A stretch of DNA of 64,000 nt from WHSW01 sp963759295 (GTDB taxonomy: Bacteria; Actinomycetota; Thermoleophilia; Solirubrobacterales; 70-9), in contig CAVWYT010000011.1 of NCBI GenBank assembly GCA_963759295.1, forward strand, positions 186,001-250,000, in the 5' to 3' direction. Shown one piece after another: positions 34,240 to 44,094 of the stretch. The notes under the pieces are model-generated. The model was not told where the DNA came from, searched no databases, and saw only the letters and a program-made list of their open reading frames with translations. The translations under genes and the position numbers were made by a program. The stretch's first letter is position 1; the number at the start of each line of letters is the position of its first letter.

Positions 34240-36480
34240 CTAGGCCTCCGCGGGCCTGGCCTCCGGCTCGCCGCCGACCCGGGGCAGCCAGCCGAGCGAG
34301 CGCGGGAGGTACCAGTTCCAGTCGCCGAGCAGCTTCATCGCCGCCGGCAGCAGGACGCCGCGGATGATCGTCGCGTCGATCAGGACCGCGACGCCGAGGC
34401 CGACGCCGAACTGCTTGAACTCGACGACGCTGACAGGGTGGCGAAGATCGCGAACACCGCGACCATCACGATCGCCGCCGCTGGTCACCACCGAAGCCGT
34501 GCGTCTTGATCCCGTGCTCGACCGCGTCGGCGGTCGCACAGGCCCCGGTCGATAGGCCTCGCGGACCCGGCTGAGGATGAACACGTGGTAGTCCATCGAG
34601 AGCCCGAAGAGGACCACGAACAGGAACAGCGGCAGCCAGGAGGTCACCGCCCCGGTCGACTCGAAGCCGAGCAGGCCCTCGAGGTGGCCCTCCTGGAAGA
34701 TCCAGACGAGCGACGCCGTAGGCGGCGCCGACCGAGAGCAGGTTGAGCAGGATCGCCTTGATCGGGATCACGATCGAGCGGAAGGTCACCAGCAGGAGCA
34801 GCGAACGCCATCGCGAGCACGAACGCGAACACGATCGGCACCCGGCTCGGCCATCAGCTCGTTGAAGTCCTCCGAGCCGGCGGTGAAGCCGGTGACGTTG
34901 GCATCGGCGCCGGGGACGCCGCCGAGCGTCGCCGGGATGAGCTCGTCGCGCAGCTCGTCGAGCGCCGCATAGGACGCGTCGTTGGTGCCGTCGCCGGCGA
35001 TCGGCACGTCGATCACGGTGACCGTGCCGGTCCGGGCTGCACGTCGATCGTGACCGGGCCGTTCGTCGAGCTGGTCGCTCGCGCGCCTCGCCTCGCAGCT
35101 CGCTCGACCGCCGCCCGCACCTGCGCCCGGTGAGCGTCGTCCGCGCTCGACCACGACCTCGGCCGGGATCTGGTTCGCCCGGGAACGCCTCCTGGATCTC
35201 GGTCGTAGGTCTGGATCACGGCGAGGTCCTGCGGCAGCGAGTCGATGCCCGGCACCGCCATCTTCATGTTCAGCGCCGGAATCGCGAGCGCGAGCAGCAC
35301 AGCCGGCGGCGAGCGACCGCCGCGACCAGCGGCCGGCGCAGCACCGCGGTCGAGGATCGCCGACCAGACGCGCGACTCGCGCGCGGCGCGCTGCGGGGCC
35401 GGCGCGAGGAACGGGATCCGGCCCTTGTCGACGCGGTCGCCGAGCTTCGAGAGCACCGCCGGCAGCACGGTCAGCGAGCCGATCACGGCGATCGCGACGA
35501 CCAGGATCGTCCCGGTCGCGAACGAGGTGAAGGTCGAGGCGCCGGCGAGATACATCCCCGCCATCGCGATCATCACGGTCACGCCGGAGACCAGCACCGC
35601 GCGGCCCGAGGTCGCCGCCGCGGCCTCGAGCGCGGCCTCCGGCGCGTTGCCCCGCTGCCCGCTCCTCGCGCTCGCGGCGCAGGTAGAACATCGAGTAGTC
35701 GACCCCGACCGCGAGCCCGATCAGCAGGATCACCGACGCCGACCGCCTGGTCGACGGGACAGACTGGCTCAGCGGGCCGAGCAGGCCGATCGCCGCCGCG
35801 ACCGCGGTCGACGCCGAGCAGCAGCGGACACCAGGGCGGCGACGAGAGCGCCGAAGGCGAACAGCAGGATCACGAGCGTGATCGGCAGCGAGGTCACCTC
35901 GGCCTTCTTGAAGTCGTCCTCGAACGACTCGTCGAGCTGCCTTGCTCGGCGCTCGCGTCGCCGAACTGCTCGATCGCGTAGCCGGGATGCGCGGCCTGGG
36001 CAGCGGTCGACCGCGCGCAAGCGGCCGCCTCGACCCGGTCCTCGACCTGCGTCATCGTCGCCGGTCGGGATCTCGAACTCGACCAGCGCCGAGCGGCCGT
36101 CGGCCGAGACCTGCGCCTCGTTGCCGGCGCGCGTACGGGCTCTCGACGCCGCGCGACGTACTCGGTCGTCGTCGAGCTCCGCGACCGACGTCGTCGACAA
36201 CGGCCCGGAACGCCGGATCGATCGGCGCTGGTGCCGTCGGTGCTCTGGACGAGCACCGTCTCGTCAGCCGGTCGGGGAAGTTGGCGTCGCGAGCGCGTGC
36301 TCGGCGCGCGCGCGACTCGCCGACGCCGTAGTCCTCGTCGTCGAGCGTCTTGGTGCCGACGGCGCCGCCGATCACCGAGCGGCGAGCGACGACGAACGCG
36401 AGCCAGCCGAGGATCGCCTTCCTGCGGTGCGTCGCGCTCCAGCGCCCGGCCCGGGCGGCGATGTTATTGCTGCGCTCCAG
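34240..36480 (-). pseudogene. MMPL/RND-type membrane transporter, frame broken many times
   Basis: Pieces of one MMPL protein of about 740 aa can be read by switching frames. N-terminus: RWSATHRRKAILGWLAFVV, VIGGAVGTKTLDDEDYGVGE; mid: TFTSFATGTILVVAIAVIGS and TVLPAVLSKLGDRVDKGRI; C-terminal: FVVLFGLSMDYHVFILSRVR, VVEFKQFGVGLGVAVLIDAT and LLPAAMKLLGDWNWYLPRSL. The breaks I can resolve are all single extra bases. The order of domains is intact and the residues between breaks are well conserved, unlike old decay, so sequence error is more likely than a dead gene. GGAGG at about 36486 precedes a CTG at 36480 (LERSNNIAARAGRW) as apparent start. MMPL proteins export lipids or siderophores by proton force. 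Confidence 0.75.
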
Positions 36481-36589
36481 CGACGTTACCTCCGCGTCGC
36501 GTTCGATCGCGGGCGCAGCGTCCCGCGCGCGCGCCGCTCGGCCAATGGGGCTTTCCCGCGAGTGCCGGTGCGGGTAGCCGTATTGGCAG

Positions 36590-37005
36590 GTGCGCGCCGG
36601 TGCGGGAGAATCGGTACGCGATGTCCAGACGCAGCAGAGCGGACGTGGCCGAACCGTTCTGATCGTCGACGACCACCCGAGCTTCCGCGCCAGCGCCCGG
36701 CGGCTGCTCGAGGGCGGAGGGCTACGACGTCATCGGCGAGGCGGCCGACGGGAGCCGAGGCGCTGCGCGGCCGCGCGCGACCTCGCAGCCAGACGTCATC
36801 CTGCTCGATGTGCGCCTGCCCGAGCTCGACGGATTCGCGGTCGCGCGCCGGATCACCGGGCTCGCGGGCTCGCCCGGCGGTGATCCTGATCTCGAGCCGC
36901 GAGGTAGACGAGTGGGGCAAGGCGGTGGCCGACGCCGGCGGCGCGCGCGGCTTCATATCGAAGGCGGATCTCTCGAGGCGAGCGATGGAGGCACTGCTGG
37001 CGTGA
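36590..37005 (+). pseudogene. Single-domain response regulator, frame broken
   Basis: The receiver domain starts TVLIVDDHPSFRASARRLLE from a GTG at 36590, and later frames carry VILLDVRLPELDGFAVARRI (phospho-acceptor Asp) and AVILISSREVDEWGKAVADA then GFISKADLSRRAMEALLA, ending with TGA at 37003-37005. I infer extra bases near 36713, 36750, 36778, 36784 and 36874. No output domain follows, so it would be a CheY-like or NarL-receiver-only protein. The histidine kinase starts at its stop codon (GTGA). Confidence 0.65.
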
Positions 37006-38790
37006 CCGGCCTGCGAAGCGGCGCTGCTCGGCTGGGCGCTCGCCGGGGCCGTGCACGGCTCGCGATCGCGGTCCAGACCGCGCTGATCGCGACGAGCGGA
37101 GTTCGTCCCGGATCACGGCCTGCTGGATCGCGATCAACGATCGTCATCGGCGGCGGCTTCGTCGGCGTCGGGCCTGTTCGCCTGGTAACGGCGTCCGGAG
37201 CAACCGGGTCGGCGCCGCTGATGGTCGCGACCGGCGTTCGCCTGGTTCGTGGCGCGTTTCGGCTCGAACCGAGCCGGCGTTCTGTTCACGGTCGGCGCTG
37301 CTGCTCGACAACCTGTTCGATCGCCACCGCGATCCACCTGCTGCTCGCCTTCCCCTCCGGGCGCCTGCGCGACCCGTCGGCGATCGCCGGCTCGTCGGTC
37401 GCGGCTACATCGCGGTCACGGTCGGCTTCGTGCCGCTGATCGCTCACCTGGGACGCCGGTGGCGAGGACTACTGCCTCGACTGCGCGGAAAACGTCTTCT
37501 TGGTCGATTCGAGCCCGAGCTTCGCCAGGCACCTGGGCGACGTCCTCGGCGTGGTCGGGATCGCGGTCCTGCTCGCGGTGCTCGGCCGGCTGGTCGGGCG
37601 CTGGCGCGCGCGCCACGCCGCCGATGCGCGCGGATGGTCACGCCGGTGTTCGCCGCCGGCGCCGCTGCTGATGGCGATGCTGGCGCTGGTACTGCGGCTC
37701 GACCGATCGTCAGCGCGGCCTCGACTTCGTCGACCGCGTCTATTACGTCGCGCTGCTCCCGTTCGGCCTCGTCCCGTACCTGTTCCTCGGCAGCCTCGCT
37801 CGGGCGCGGATGCTGCGCGGCGGCGCGGTCGGCGAGCTGGTCGCGCGGATCGGCGAGCAGGCTGGCGCGGGGCCGAGCTGCGCGACGCGCTCGCCGCGGG
37901 CGCTCAACGACCCATCGCTCGAGCTCGCCTACTGGCTGCCCGAGTCGCGAGCGCTACGTCGACGCCGGCGGGCCGACCGGTCGAGCTGCCCGGACGCGGG
38001 TCCGGGCGCGCGGCCTACCCGGTCGACGCTCGAGGGCGAGCCCGTCGCGGTGCTCGTCCACGATCCGCTGCTGCTCGACGAGCCCGAGCTGATCGAGGCG
38101 GTCGCCGCAGCGGCGGCGCTGGCGCTGGAGAACGAGCGTCTCGACGCCGAGCTGCGGGCGAAGGTGGGGGAGCTGCGCGACTCGCGCGCGCGGTCTGCTC
38201 TCGGTCGAGCTTGCCGAGCGCCGCCGCCTCGAGCGCGACCTCCACGACGGAGCCCAGCAGCGGCTGGTCTCGCTGGCGCTCGACCTGCGCCTCGCGCGAA
38301 CCGCGGCGCGCGACGACCCCGAGGCGCGCGGAGCGGCTGCTCGACAGCGCCGGCGACGGAGCTCGAGCGGGCGCTCGAGGAGCTGCGCGAGCTCGCCCGC
38401 GGCATGCACCCGGCGGTGCTCTCCGACCGCGGCCTCGATCCGGCGGTCGAGGCGCTCGCCGGCCGCGCGCCGCTTCCGGTCGAGATCGTCGGAGCGGCTC
38501 GGCGAGCGGATGCCCGAGCCGATCGAGCTGGCCGCCTACTTCGTCGTCTCCGAGGCGCTCACCAACGTCGCCAAGTACGCCCATGCGAGCCGGCCGTGGT
38601 CCGGCTCGGACGCGACGAACGGCCGGGTCGTGGTCGAGGTCGACGACGACGGCGTCGGCGGCGCCGACCCGGCCGCGGCGCGGGCTGCGCGGGCTCGCCG
38701 ATCGCGTCTCGGCGCTCGGCGGCCGACTCGAGGTCGACTCAGCGCCGCGGGCGGGCACCACGGTGCATCGCGAGGATCCCATGCGAGTAG
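37002..38790 (+). pseudogene. NarL/DesK-type sensor histidine kinase, frame broken
   Basis: Starting at GTG 37002. Scattered frames give membrane segments (LAIAVQTALIATS, VVIAVLLAVLGRLVGRW-like region near 37560), a GAF-like section (LAYWLPESRALR, PVAVLVHDPLLLDEPELIEA), then the HisKA_3 box ERRRLERDLHDGAQQRLVSL with the phospho-accepting His and an ATPase end (YFVVSEALTNVAKYAHASR, VEVDDDGVGGADP, LADRVSALGGRLEVDSAPRA). It stops at 38788-38790, overlapping the next regulator by 10 bases. All key residues are present once the frame is restored, so the gene is probably intact in the organism. Confidence 0.75.
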
Positions 38791-39427
38791 TCGTCGCCGA
38801 GGACTCGGTGCTGCTGCGCGAGGGGATCGCGCGGCTGCTCAGCGAGCGCGGCTTCGAGGTCGTCGGCCAGGCGGGCGACGCCGAGGATCTGGTGCGCAAG
38901 GTCGGCGCCCACAAGCCCGACGTCGCCGTGGTCGACATCCGGATGCCGCCGACGAACACCGACGACGGGCTGCGCGCCGCGCTGCGGATCCGCGACGAGC
39001 AGCCCGAGACGGGCGTGCTCGTGCTCTCCGCCTACGTCGAGGAGACCTACGCGTTCGAGCTCGTCTCCGACTCGGCCTCCGGCCTCGGCTACCTGCTCAA
39101 GGACCGGGTCGCCGACGTCGAGGGTTTCGTCGATGCCGTCCGTCGGGTCGCCGACGGCGGCTCGGCGCTCGACCCCGAGGTCGTTTCGCGCCTGCTCGGC
39201 CGCAGCCGCCGCGACGACCCGCTCGCCTCGCTCACCCCGCGCGAGCGCGAGGTGCTCGAGCTGATGGCCGAGGGGCGCTACGAACGCGGCGATCGCCGAG
39301 CGCGCTGGTGGTCACCGAGCGCGCGGTCGAGAAGCACGTCACCAGCATCTTCGGCAAGCTCGACCTCGCCCCCGCCGCGGAGGACCACCGCCGGGTGCTT
39401 GCGGTGCTGACGTTCCTGCGCTCTTAG
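38781..39427 (+). pseudogene. NarL/FixJ-family response regulator (LuxR-type), frame broken near its end
   Basis: ATG 38781 gives MRVVVAEDSVLLREGIARLL, receiver Asp in VAVVDIRMPPTNTDDGLRAA, and LTPREREVLELMAEGR, the start of the HTH. Then the frame breaks; two extra bases, near 39281 and 39302, restore AAIAE and LVVTERAVEKHVTSIFGKLD to the stop at 39425-39427. With the kinase upstream it forms a two-component pair; the neighbouring divergent MMPL transporter is a plausible target, by position only. Confidence 0.8.
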
Positions 39428-39443
39428 CGGGAGACGGCGCCGT

Positions 39444-39818
39444 TCATCCCGACCGGCGCCGCTCGGCCTCCCGGCGAACGCTGCGCAGCGCCGAGCGCGC
39501 CGCGATGACGTGGCCGCGGGTGCCGATCACGAGCGCCCGGTAGACGGCACCCGAGCGGCCTGGGAACTCGGCTCGGGTCTCGGCGCTGAGGCTCACGGGA
39601 CCCTTTGGCGTCTCGGTGATCCGAAAGATGAGCGCGTAGCGGGCGTAGCGATGCTGGCCCATCAGCGCGAGGACAGCGGGCGGGACCGAACGGGTGACGA
39701 TGAAGCCGGGGATCGTGGAGCCGATCCGGCCGGCCGGGCCGGAGGTGCCGGACGGCGTGCATCCGAGCGCCTTTGCGACGCCGCCGCCGACGGGGTTGCG
39801 GCCGCTGGCGTCGACCAC
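39444..39818 (-). CDS. SRPBCC-like protein (start uncertain)
   Basis: At least 124 aa from GTG 39818. The sequence (PGFIVTRSVPPAVLALMGQH, RYARYALIFRITETPKG, RAEFPGRSGAVYRALVIGTR) resembles START/SRPBCC-fold proteins that hold a hydrophobic ligand. In-frame sequence upstream, VPIESLPFIDEHSTDVAASA then ERTWEALVGVVDASG, looks like the missing first strand and helix, with no ATG, GTG or TTG before it; the nearest likely start is CTG 39914. It lies downstream of the pdh-like E2 gene by 36 bases measured from that CTG. Function unknown. Confidence 0.6.
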   Translation of the reverse strand: MVDASGRNPVGGGVAKALGCTPSGTSGPAGRIGSTIPGFIVTRSVPPAVLALMGQHRYARYALIFRITETPKGPVSLSAETRAEFPGRSGAVYRALVIGTRGHVIAARSALRSVRREAERRRSG

Positions 39819-39949
39819 GCCGACCAGCGCCTCCCAGGTTCGCTCCGCGGACGCCGCGACGTCGGTCGAGTGCTCGTCGATGAACGGCAGCGACTCGATC
39901 GGGACGTCGATCAGGCGCTCGGGTATCTCCGTCCCCCGCTCGCCGCCAT

Positions 39950-41203
39950 CTACAGCGCCAACCCCAGCGGCTCCTCCAGCAGCGCCCTGACCCGGGCCAG
40001 GAACTGCGCCCCCTCGGCGCCGTAGAGGATCCGGTGATCGCAGGCCAGGGTGACGGCCATGATCTCGGCGCTGGCGAGCTCGCCGTCGGCGATCACCGGG
40101 GTCGCGGCGATCTCCCCGACCCCGAGGATCGCCGCCTGGGGCAGGTTGATCACCGGGTGAAAGTTCGAGACCCCGAACATCCCCAGGTTGGAGACCGTGA
40201 ACGTCGCCCCCGAGAGCTCGGGCGGGGTGATCTGATGCTCGCGCACCCTGGCGGCCAGGGCCCGCGACTCGGCGGCGATCTCGCCCAGGCGCTTGCGGTC
40301 GGCGTCGAAGATCGTCGCCACCACCAGCGACTCCGGGGCGGCGATCGCGACCCCGACGTTGACGCGCTGATAAAGCTCAAAGCGCCCGTCGCGATAGGCG
40401 CCGTTGGCGCGCGGAAACTCGCGCAGGGCGAGCGCGCAGGCCTTGATCACCATGTCGTTGAAGGAGGGCACCGGCTCGCCCTCCGGCGCGCTCGCCTTAA
40501 GCCGCGCCCGGGCGCGGCCACAGCGGCTCATGTCGATCCGTGACTGCAGGTAAAAGTGCGGCGCGGTCGCCTTGGACTCGGCCATCCGCCTGGCGATCGT
40601 GCGCTGGGTTCGGGTCGGCTCGATCACCTCGACCGCGCCCTTGGCGGTCTCCGGCGAGGGCGGCGCGCCGGGCGGCGCGGCCGGCGCGGGCGCGGGGCGG
40701 GCGGGCGCCGGCTCACCGGCGGCCTCGACGTCGGCCTTGATGATCCGCCCGCCGGGGCCCGAGCCGCTGAGCGCCGACAGCTCGACCCCCCGCTGGGCGG
40801 CGATCCGGCGCGCCAGCGGCGAGGCCTTGAGGCGCCCGTCGGCGCCGGTCGGCGAGCGGGGGCGAGCGGGGGCGGCGGGCGCGGGCTCGGGGGCGGGCTC
40901 GGGGGCGGGCTCGGCGGCGCCGTCCTCGGCGGCCCGGGCGGGCGCCTCGGCGCCCGGCGCGGCCTCGGCGCGATCGCCGACCCGGGCGATCACCTCGCCG
41001 ATCGGACGCGTCTCGCCCTCCTGGGCGAGGATCTCGATCAGGGTCCCGGCGGCGTCGGCCTCGAAGACCATGTTCGCCTTGTCGGTCTCGATCTCGACCA
41101 GCTCCTCGCCGAGCGCGACCTGCTCGCCGACCGACTTCATCCACTGCAAGACGGTGCCCTCCTCCATCGAGTCCGAGAGCCGGGGCATGACGATGTCGGT
41201 CAT
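39950..41203 (-). CDS. pdhC: Pyruvate/2-oxoacid dehydrogenase E2 (dihydrolipoyl acyltransferase) with HxxxY active-site variant
   Basis: A 417-aa E2 with one lipoyl domain (1-76; lipoyl Lys in IETDKANMVFEADAAG), an Ala/Pro/Glu linker, a peripheral-subunit binding domain (KASPLARRIAAQRGVELSAL) and the catalytic domain (about 190-417). The active site that is normally DHRxxDG reads CDHRILYGAEGAQFLARV, so the Asp that supports the oxyanion is Tyr. The other E2 in this window has the usual Asp. ATG 41203 overlaps the E1beta stop (ATGA). Whether the enzyme is active or only a lipoyl carrier is open. Confidence 0.88.
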   Translation of the reverse strand: MTDIVMPRLSDSMEEGTVLQWMKSVGEQVALGEELVEIETDKANMVFEADAAGTLIEILAQEGETRPIGEVIARVGDRAEAAPGAEAPARAAEDGAAEPAPEPAPEPAPAAPARPRSPTGADGRLKASPLARRIAAQRGVELSALSGSGPGGRIIKADVEAAGEPAPARPAPAPAAPPGAPPSPETAKGAVEVIEPTRTQRTIARRMAESKATAPHFYLQSRIDMSRCGRARARLKASAPEGEPVPSFNDMVIKACALALREFPRANGAYRDGRFELYQRVNVGVAIAAPESLVVATIFDADRKRLGEIAAESRALAARVREHQITPPELSGATFTVSNLGMFGVSNFHPVINLPQAAILGVGEIAATPVIADGELASAEIMAVTLACDHRILYGAEGAQFLARVRALLEEPLGLAL

Positions 41204-42192
41204 CGGATCGCCCCCTCGGTGGTCGCGAGCGCCGCGCTGACCACGTGCTCGGCGTGCGGGATCGCCGATTGCTCGAGGCGCTTGGAGTAGGGCATCGGGA
41301 CGTCGGCGCCGGTGACGCGCTGGATCGGGGCGTCGAGGTGGTCGAAGGCCTGCTCCTGGACCAGCGCGGCGATGTTGGCGCCGACGCCGCCGTGGGGCCA
41401 GCCCTCCTCGACGATCACCAGCCGGTTCGTCTTCCGCACCGACCCGAGGATCGTGTCGAGGTCCAGCGGGCGCAGGGTCCGCGGGTCGATCACCTCCGCC
41501 TCGACGTGGTGCTCGCTCGCGAGCGTCTTAGCCGCCTGCTCGGCGATGTGCGCCATGCGCAGGATGCCGACGATCGTCACGTCCCCGCCCTCGCGCCGGG
41601 TCGCCGCGGAGCCGAACCGGATGATGTGGTCGTCGTCGTCCGGGACGTCGCCGCGCGCCCCGTAGAGGGTCTCGTGCTCGATGAAGATCACCGGGTTGTC
41701 GTCGCGGATCGACGCCTTCAGCAGGCCCTTGCCGTCGGCCGGGGTCGACGGACAGGCGACCAGCAGGCCGGGGATCTGCAGGAACATCGCCTCGAAGCTG
41801 TGCGAGTGCGTCGGCCCCAGCTGGTGCCCGCCGCCGCCCGGCATCCGAATCACGAGCGGGACCCGGACCTGGCCGTTGAACATGTAGGGAATCGCGGCTG
41901 CATGGTTGATGATCTGGTCGAAGGCGAGCAGCGCGAAGTTGACCGTCATCAGCTCGACGATCGGGCGCAGCCCGCCCATCGCCGCTCCCACTCCGGTGCC
42001 GACGATCGTGTTCTCGGAGATCGGCGTGTCGCGGACGCGCCGCTCTCCGAACTCGTCGAGCAGGCCCTCGGTGACCTTGAACGCGCCCTGGAACACGGCT
42101 ACGTCCTCGCCCATCACGAATACCGACTCGTCCCGGCGCATCTCCTCGGCCATCGCGTCGCGCAGCGCCTCGCGCATCCGGAGGACGGCCAT
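41200..42192 (-). CDS. pdhB: Pyruvate dehydrogenase-type E1 beta subunit
   Basis: A 330-aa E1beta. VFVMGEDVAVFQGAFKVTEG, RVRDTPISENTIVGTGVGAA, VNFALLAFDQIINHAAAIPY and PGGGGHQLGPTHSHSFEAMF are the pyruvate dehydrogenase-type pattern; SLE-like THSHSFEA distinguishes it from the branched-chain enzyme encoded at 31.8-32.8 kb. Start and stop are in overlaps with E1alpha (TGATG) and E2 (ATGA), so it is translated as part of a set. Confidence 0.9.
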   Translation of the reverse strand: MAVLRMREALRDAMAEEMRRDESVFVMGEDVAVFQGAFKVTEGLLDEFGERRVRDTPISENTIVGTGVGAAMGGLRPIVELMTVNFALLAFDQIINHAAAIPYMFNGQVRVPLVIRMPGGGGHQLGPTHSHSFEAMFLQIPGLLVACPSTPADGKGLLKASIRDDNPVIFIEHETLYGARGDVPDDDDHIIRFGSAATRREGGDVTIVGILRMAHIAEQAAKTLASEHHVEAEVIDPRTLRPLDLDTILGSVRKTNRLVIVEEGWPHGGVGANIAALVQEQAFDHLDAPIQRVTGADVPMPYSKRLEQSAIPHAEHVVSAALATTEGAIR

Positions 42193-43430
42193 CAGTCGCC
42201 GTCCCCCTCCGGCTCACCGCGGCCTCGATCCTCGAGCGCCTCGCCCTCGTCCCGATCGCTGACCTCCTCTCCCGGCTCGCGGCCGGTGCGCGACGCGGCC
42301 TGGCCGCCGTACGCCGCCCCGGCCTCGGCCAGCTCGCGCGCCTCGCCCTCGAGGTGCTCGCTCTCGCGCTCACCCGGGAACGGGTGCGGGGCGCGCTCGT
42401 CGACCGCGTACCAGCCGGGAACCTGCTCGCCGACGACGTAGAGGTTGTCGTAAACCGAATCCAGGGGAGGCTCGGGCGAAGCGTCGGCGTAGCGAACGGC
42501 ATCGAGCACCCGTTCCTCGACTCGGCCGCGCATCGCCTCGCGCTCCTCCTTCGAGAGCACGTCCTCGGCCTCGAGCCGGTCGGCGAACGCCTCGATCGGG
42601 TCCTTCTTGCGCCACTCCTCGACCTCCTCCTTGCTGCGGTAGACCTCGGGGTCGGCCGCGGAGTGGCCGCGGTAGCGGTACGTGAACGCCTCGACCAGGG
42701 TCGGGCGGCGCTCCTCGCGCGCGATCCGCAGATGTTCGGTCACCGTCTCTCGCATCGCGATCACGTCCATGCCGTCGGCGCGGACGCCGGGCACGCCGAG
42801 CCCCTCGGCCTTCTTCGAGAAGTCGGTGACCGCAGAGTGGCGCTCGACCGCGGTCCCCATGCCGTAGAGGTTGTTCTCGAGGATGAACACGATCGGCAGC
42901 TTCCAGAGGGCCGCGAGATTCATCGTCTCGCCGAAGTTGCCTGTGTTCGAGGCCCCGTCCCCGAACATGCACACGGTCACCTCGTCTCGACTCGTGTAGT
43001 CGGAGGCGAGCGCGAGCCCGGCCGCCAGCGGCAGGTTGCCGCCGACGATCCCGTAACCGCCCATGAACCGCTGCTCGCCGTCGAAGATGTGCATCGAGCC
43101 GCCGCGACCGCGCGAGGTGCCGTCCACGCGGCCGAACAGCTCGGCCATCACGCGCTTCGGATCGGTGCCGCGGGCGATCGCGTGCCCGTGCGTGCGGTAG
43201 GTCCCGATCAGGTAGTCGTCGCGGCGCATCGCCGAGACCGTGCCGACGATCGTCGCCTCCTCGCCGATCGCGAGGTGCAGGAAGCCGCCCGCCTTGGCGC
43301 GCTGGTATTGGCGCCCGGCCTCCTCCTCGAAGCGGCGGATCAGGGCCATCGTCTCGAGCAGCTCCAGGCACAGCTCCGGCTCGGGAAGCGGCCTCGGCGT
43401 GCCCGCTCCGTCCACCTTTGCCGTCTTCAC
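42192..43430 (-). CDS. pdhA: Pyruvate dehydrogenase-type E1 alpha subunit with acidic tail
   Basis: A 412-aa E1alpha from GTG 43430 (TTG 43445 possible). The thiamine diphosphate motif is complete: MFGDGASNTGNFGETMNLAA to LPIVFILENNLYGMGTAV. RGRGGSMHIFDGEQRFMGGY and RYRGHSAADPEVYRSKEEVE are typical. Beyond the normal end (about 345, DNLYVVGEQ) there are some 60 additional residues rich in Glu, Gly and Arg (PHPFPGERESEHLEGEAREL; SDRDEGEALEDRGRGEPEGD), probably disordered. It follows the DsbA-like gene by 49 bases. Confidence 0.88.
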   Translation of the reverse strand: MKTAKVDGAGTPRPLPEPELCLELLETMALIRRFEEEAGRQYQRAKAGGFLHLAIGEEATIVGTVSAMRRDDYLIGTYRTHGHAIARGTDPKRVMAELFGRVDGTSRGRGGSMHIFDGEQRFMGGYGIVGGNLPLAAGLALASDYTSRDEVTVCMFGDGASNTGNFGETMNLAALWKLPIVFILENNLYGMGTAVERHSAVTDFSKKAEGLGVPGVRADGMDVIAMRETVTEHLRIAREERRPTLVEAFTYRYRGHSAADPEVYRSKEEVEEWRKKDPIEAFADRLEAEDVLSKEEREAMRGRVEERVLDAVRYADASPEPPLDSVYDNLYVVGEQVPGWYAVDERAPHPFPGERESEHLEGEARELAEAGAAYGGQAASRTGREPGEEVSDRDEGEALEDRGRGEPEGDGD

Positions 43431-43479
43431 CGTCTCATCCGCCAACCCACCCGCAACATAGCTGACGGGGGGTCGGCGC

Positions 43480-44094
43480 CTACGCGGACGCGGCCGCCGC
43501 CGCCTCCTCGAGGCGATCGTCGCCCCAGAAGACCTCCGAGCCGACGACCACGCTCGGCACCCCGAACACGCCCAGGTCGCCGGCTCGCTCGGTCGCCTCG
43601 CGAAGCCGGGCCTTGATCGCATCGCGGGCGATCGCCACCTCGAGCGAGCGCGGATGCAGCTCCGAGGACGCCGCGGCGATGAACACGTTGTCGGGCTGCG
43701 ACAGATCGCGTCCGGCCGCGAACGCCTGACGGAACGCCGCGAGCGAGAACGAGACGGCGCGCCCGATCTGCCGCGCGAAGGTCGCGGTCCGCATCGCGAT
43801 CAGCGTGTTGCCCGGAAACGGATCGGGCCAGCGGATCGGCGGCAGCCCGTAGGCCTGGGCGCGGCGCTCGCACTCGGCGATCCCGTCGTCGCGCCCGGGG
43901 CCGTTCGCCCACGAGTCGCGGCCGAAGCGCTTGAACAGGCCCCCGAGCAGGATCGGCTGCCACTCGGGGGTCGGCGCCGCGGCCTCGCGGAAGACGGCGT
44001 CGATCCGTTCCGCGGCCAGGTACGCGTACGGCGAGCCGAGGTCGTAGTAGAAGATCGGCCGCTCGGCGCTCAGTCGTTCTTGCGGACGTGCCAC
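43480..44094 (-). CDS. DsbA-like / 2-hydroxychromene-2-carboxylate isomerase family protein
   Basis: A 204-aa thioredoxin-fold protein from GTG 44094. IFYYDLGSPYAYLAAERIDA gives the family's Ser in place of the Cys pair (kappa-class GST/HCCA isomerase type), with WQPILLGGLFKR and FGVPSVVVGSEVFWGDDRLE (cis-Pro and end). HCCA isomerases bind glutathione, which most Actinobacteria lack, so the thiol partner may be different, or the protein may act as a general thiol-disulfide or isomerase enzyme. It overlaps the thioesterase gene by 25 bases. Confidence 0.75.
   Translation of the reverse strand: MARPQERLSAERPIFYYDLGSPYAYLAAERIDAVFREAAAPTPEWQPILLGGLFKRFGRDSWANGPGRDDGIAECERRAQAYGLPPIRWPDPFPGNTLIAMRTATFARQIGRAVSFSLAAFRQAFAAGRDLSQPDNVFIAAASSELHPRSLEVAIARDAIKARLREATERAGDLGVFGVPSVVVGSEVFWGDDRLEEAAAAASA

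Noticed and set aside
34240..39427. Recently acquired and decaying genomic island
   Set aside because: Reconstructed breaks are extra bases only, motifs are intact, and GC content resembles the surroundings; sequence error explains it better.
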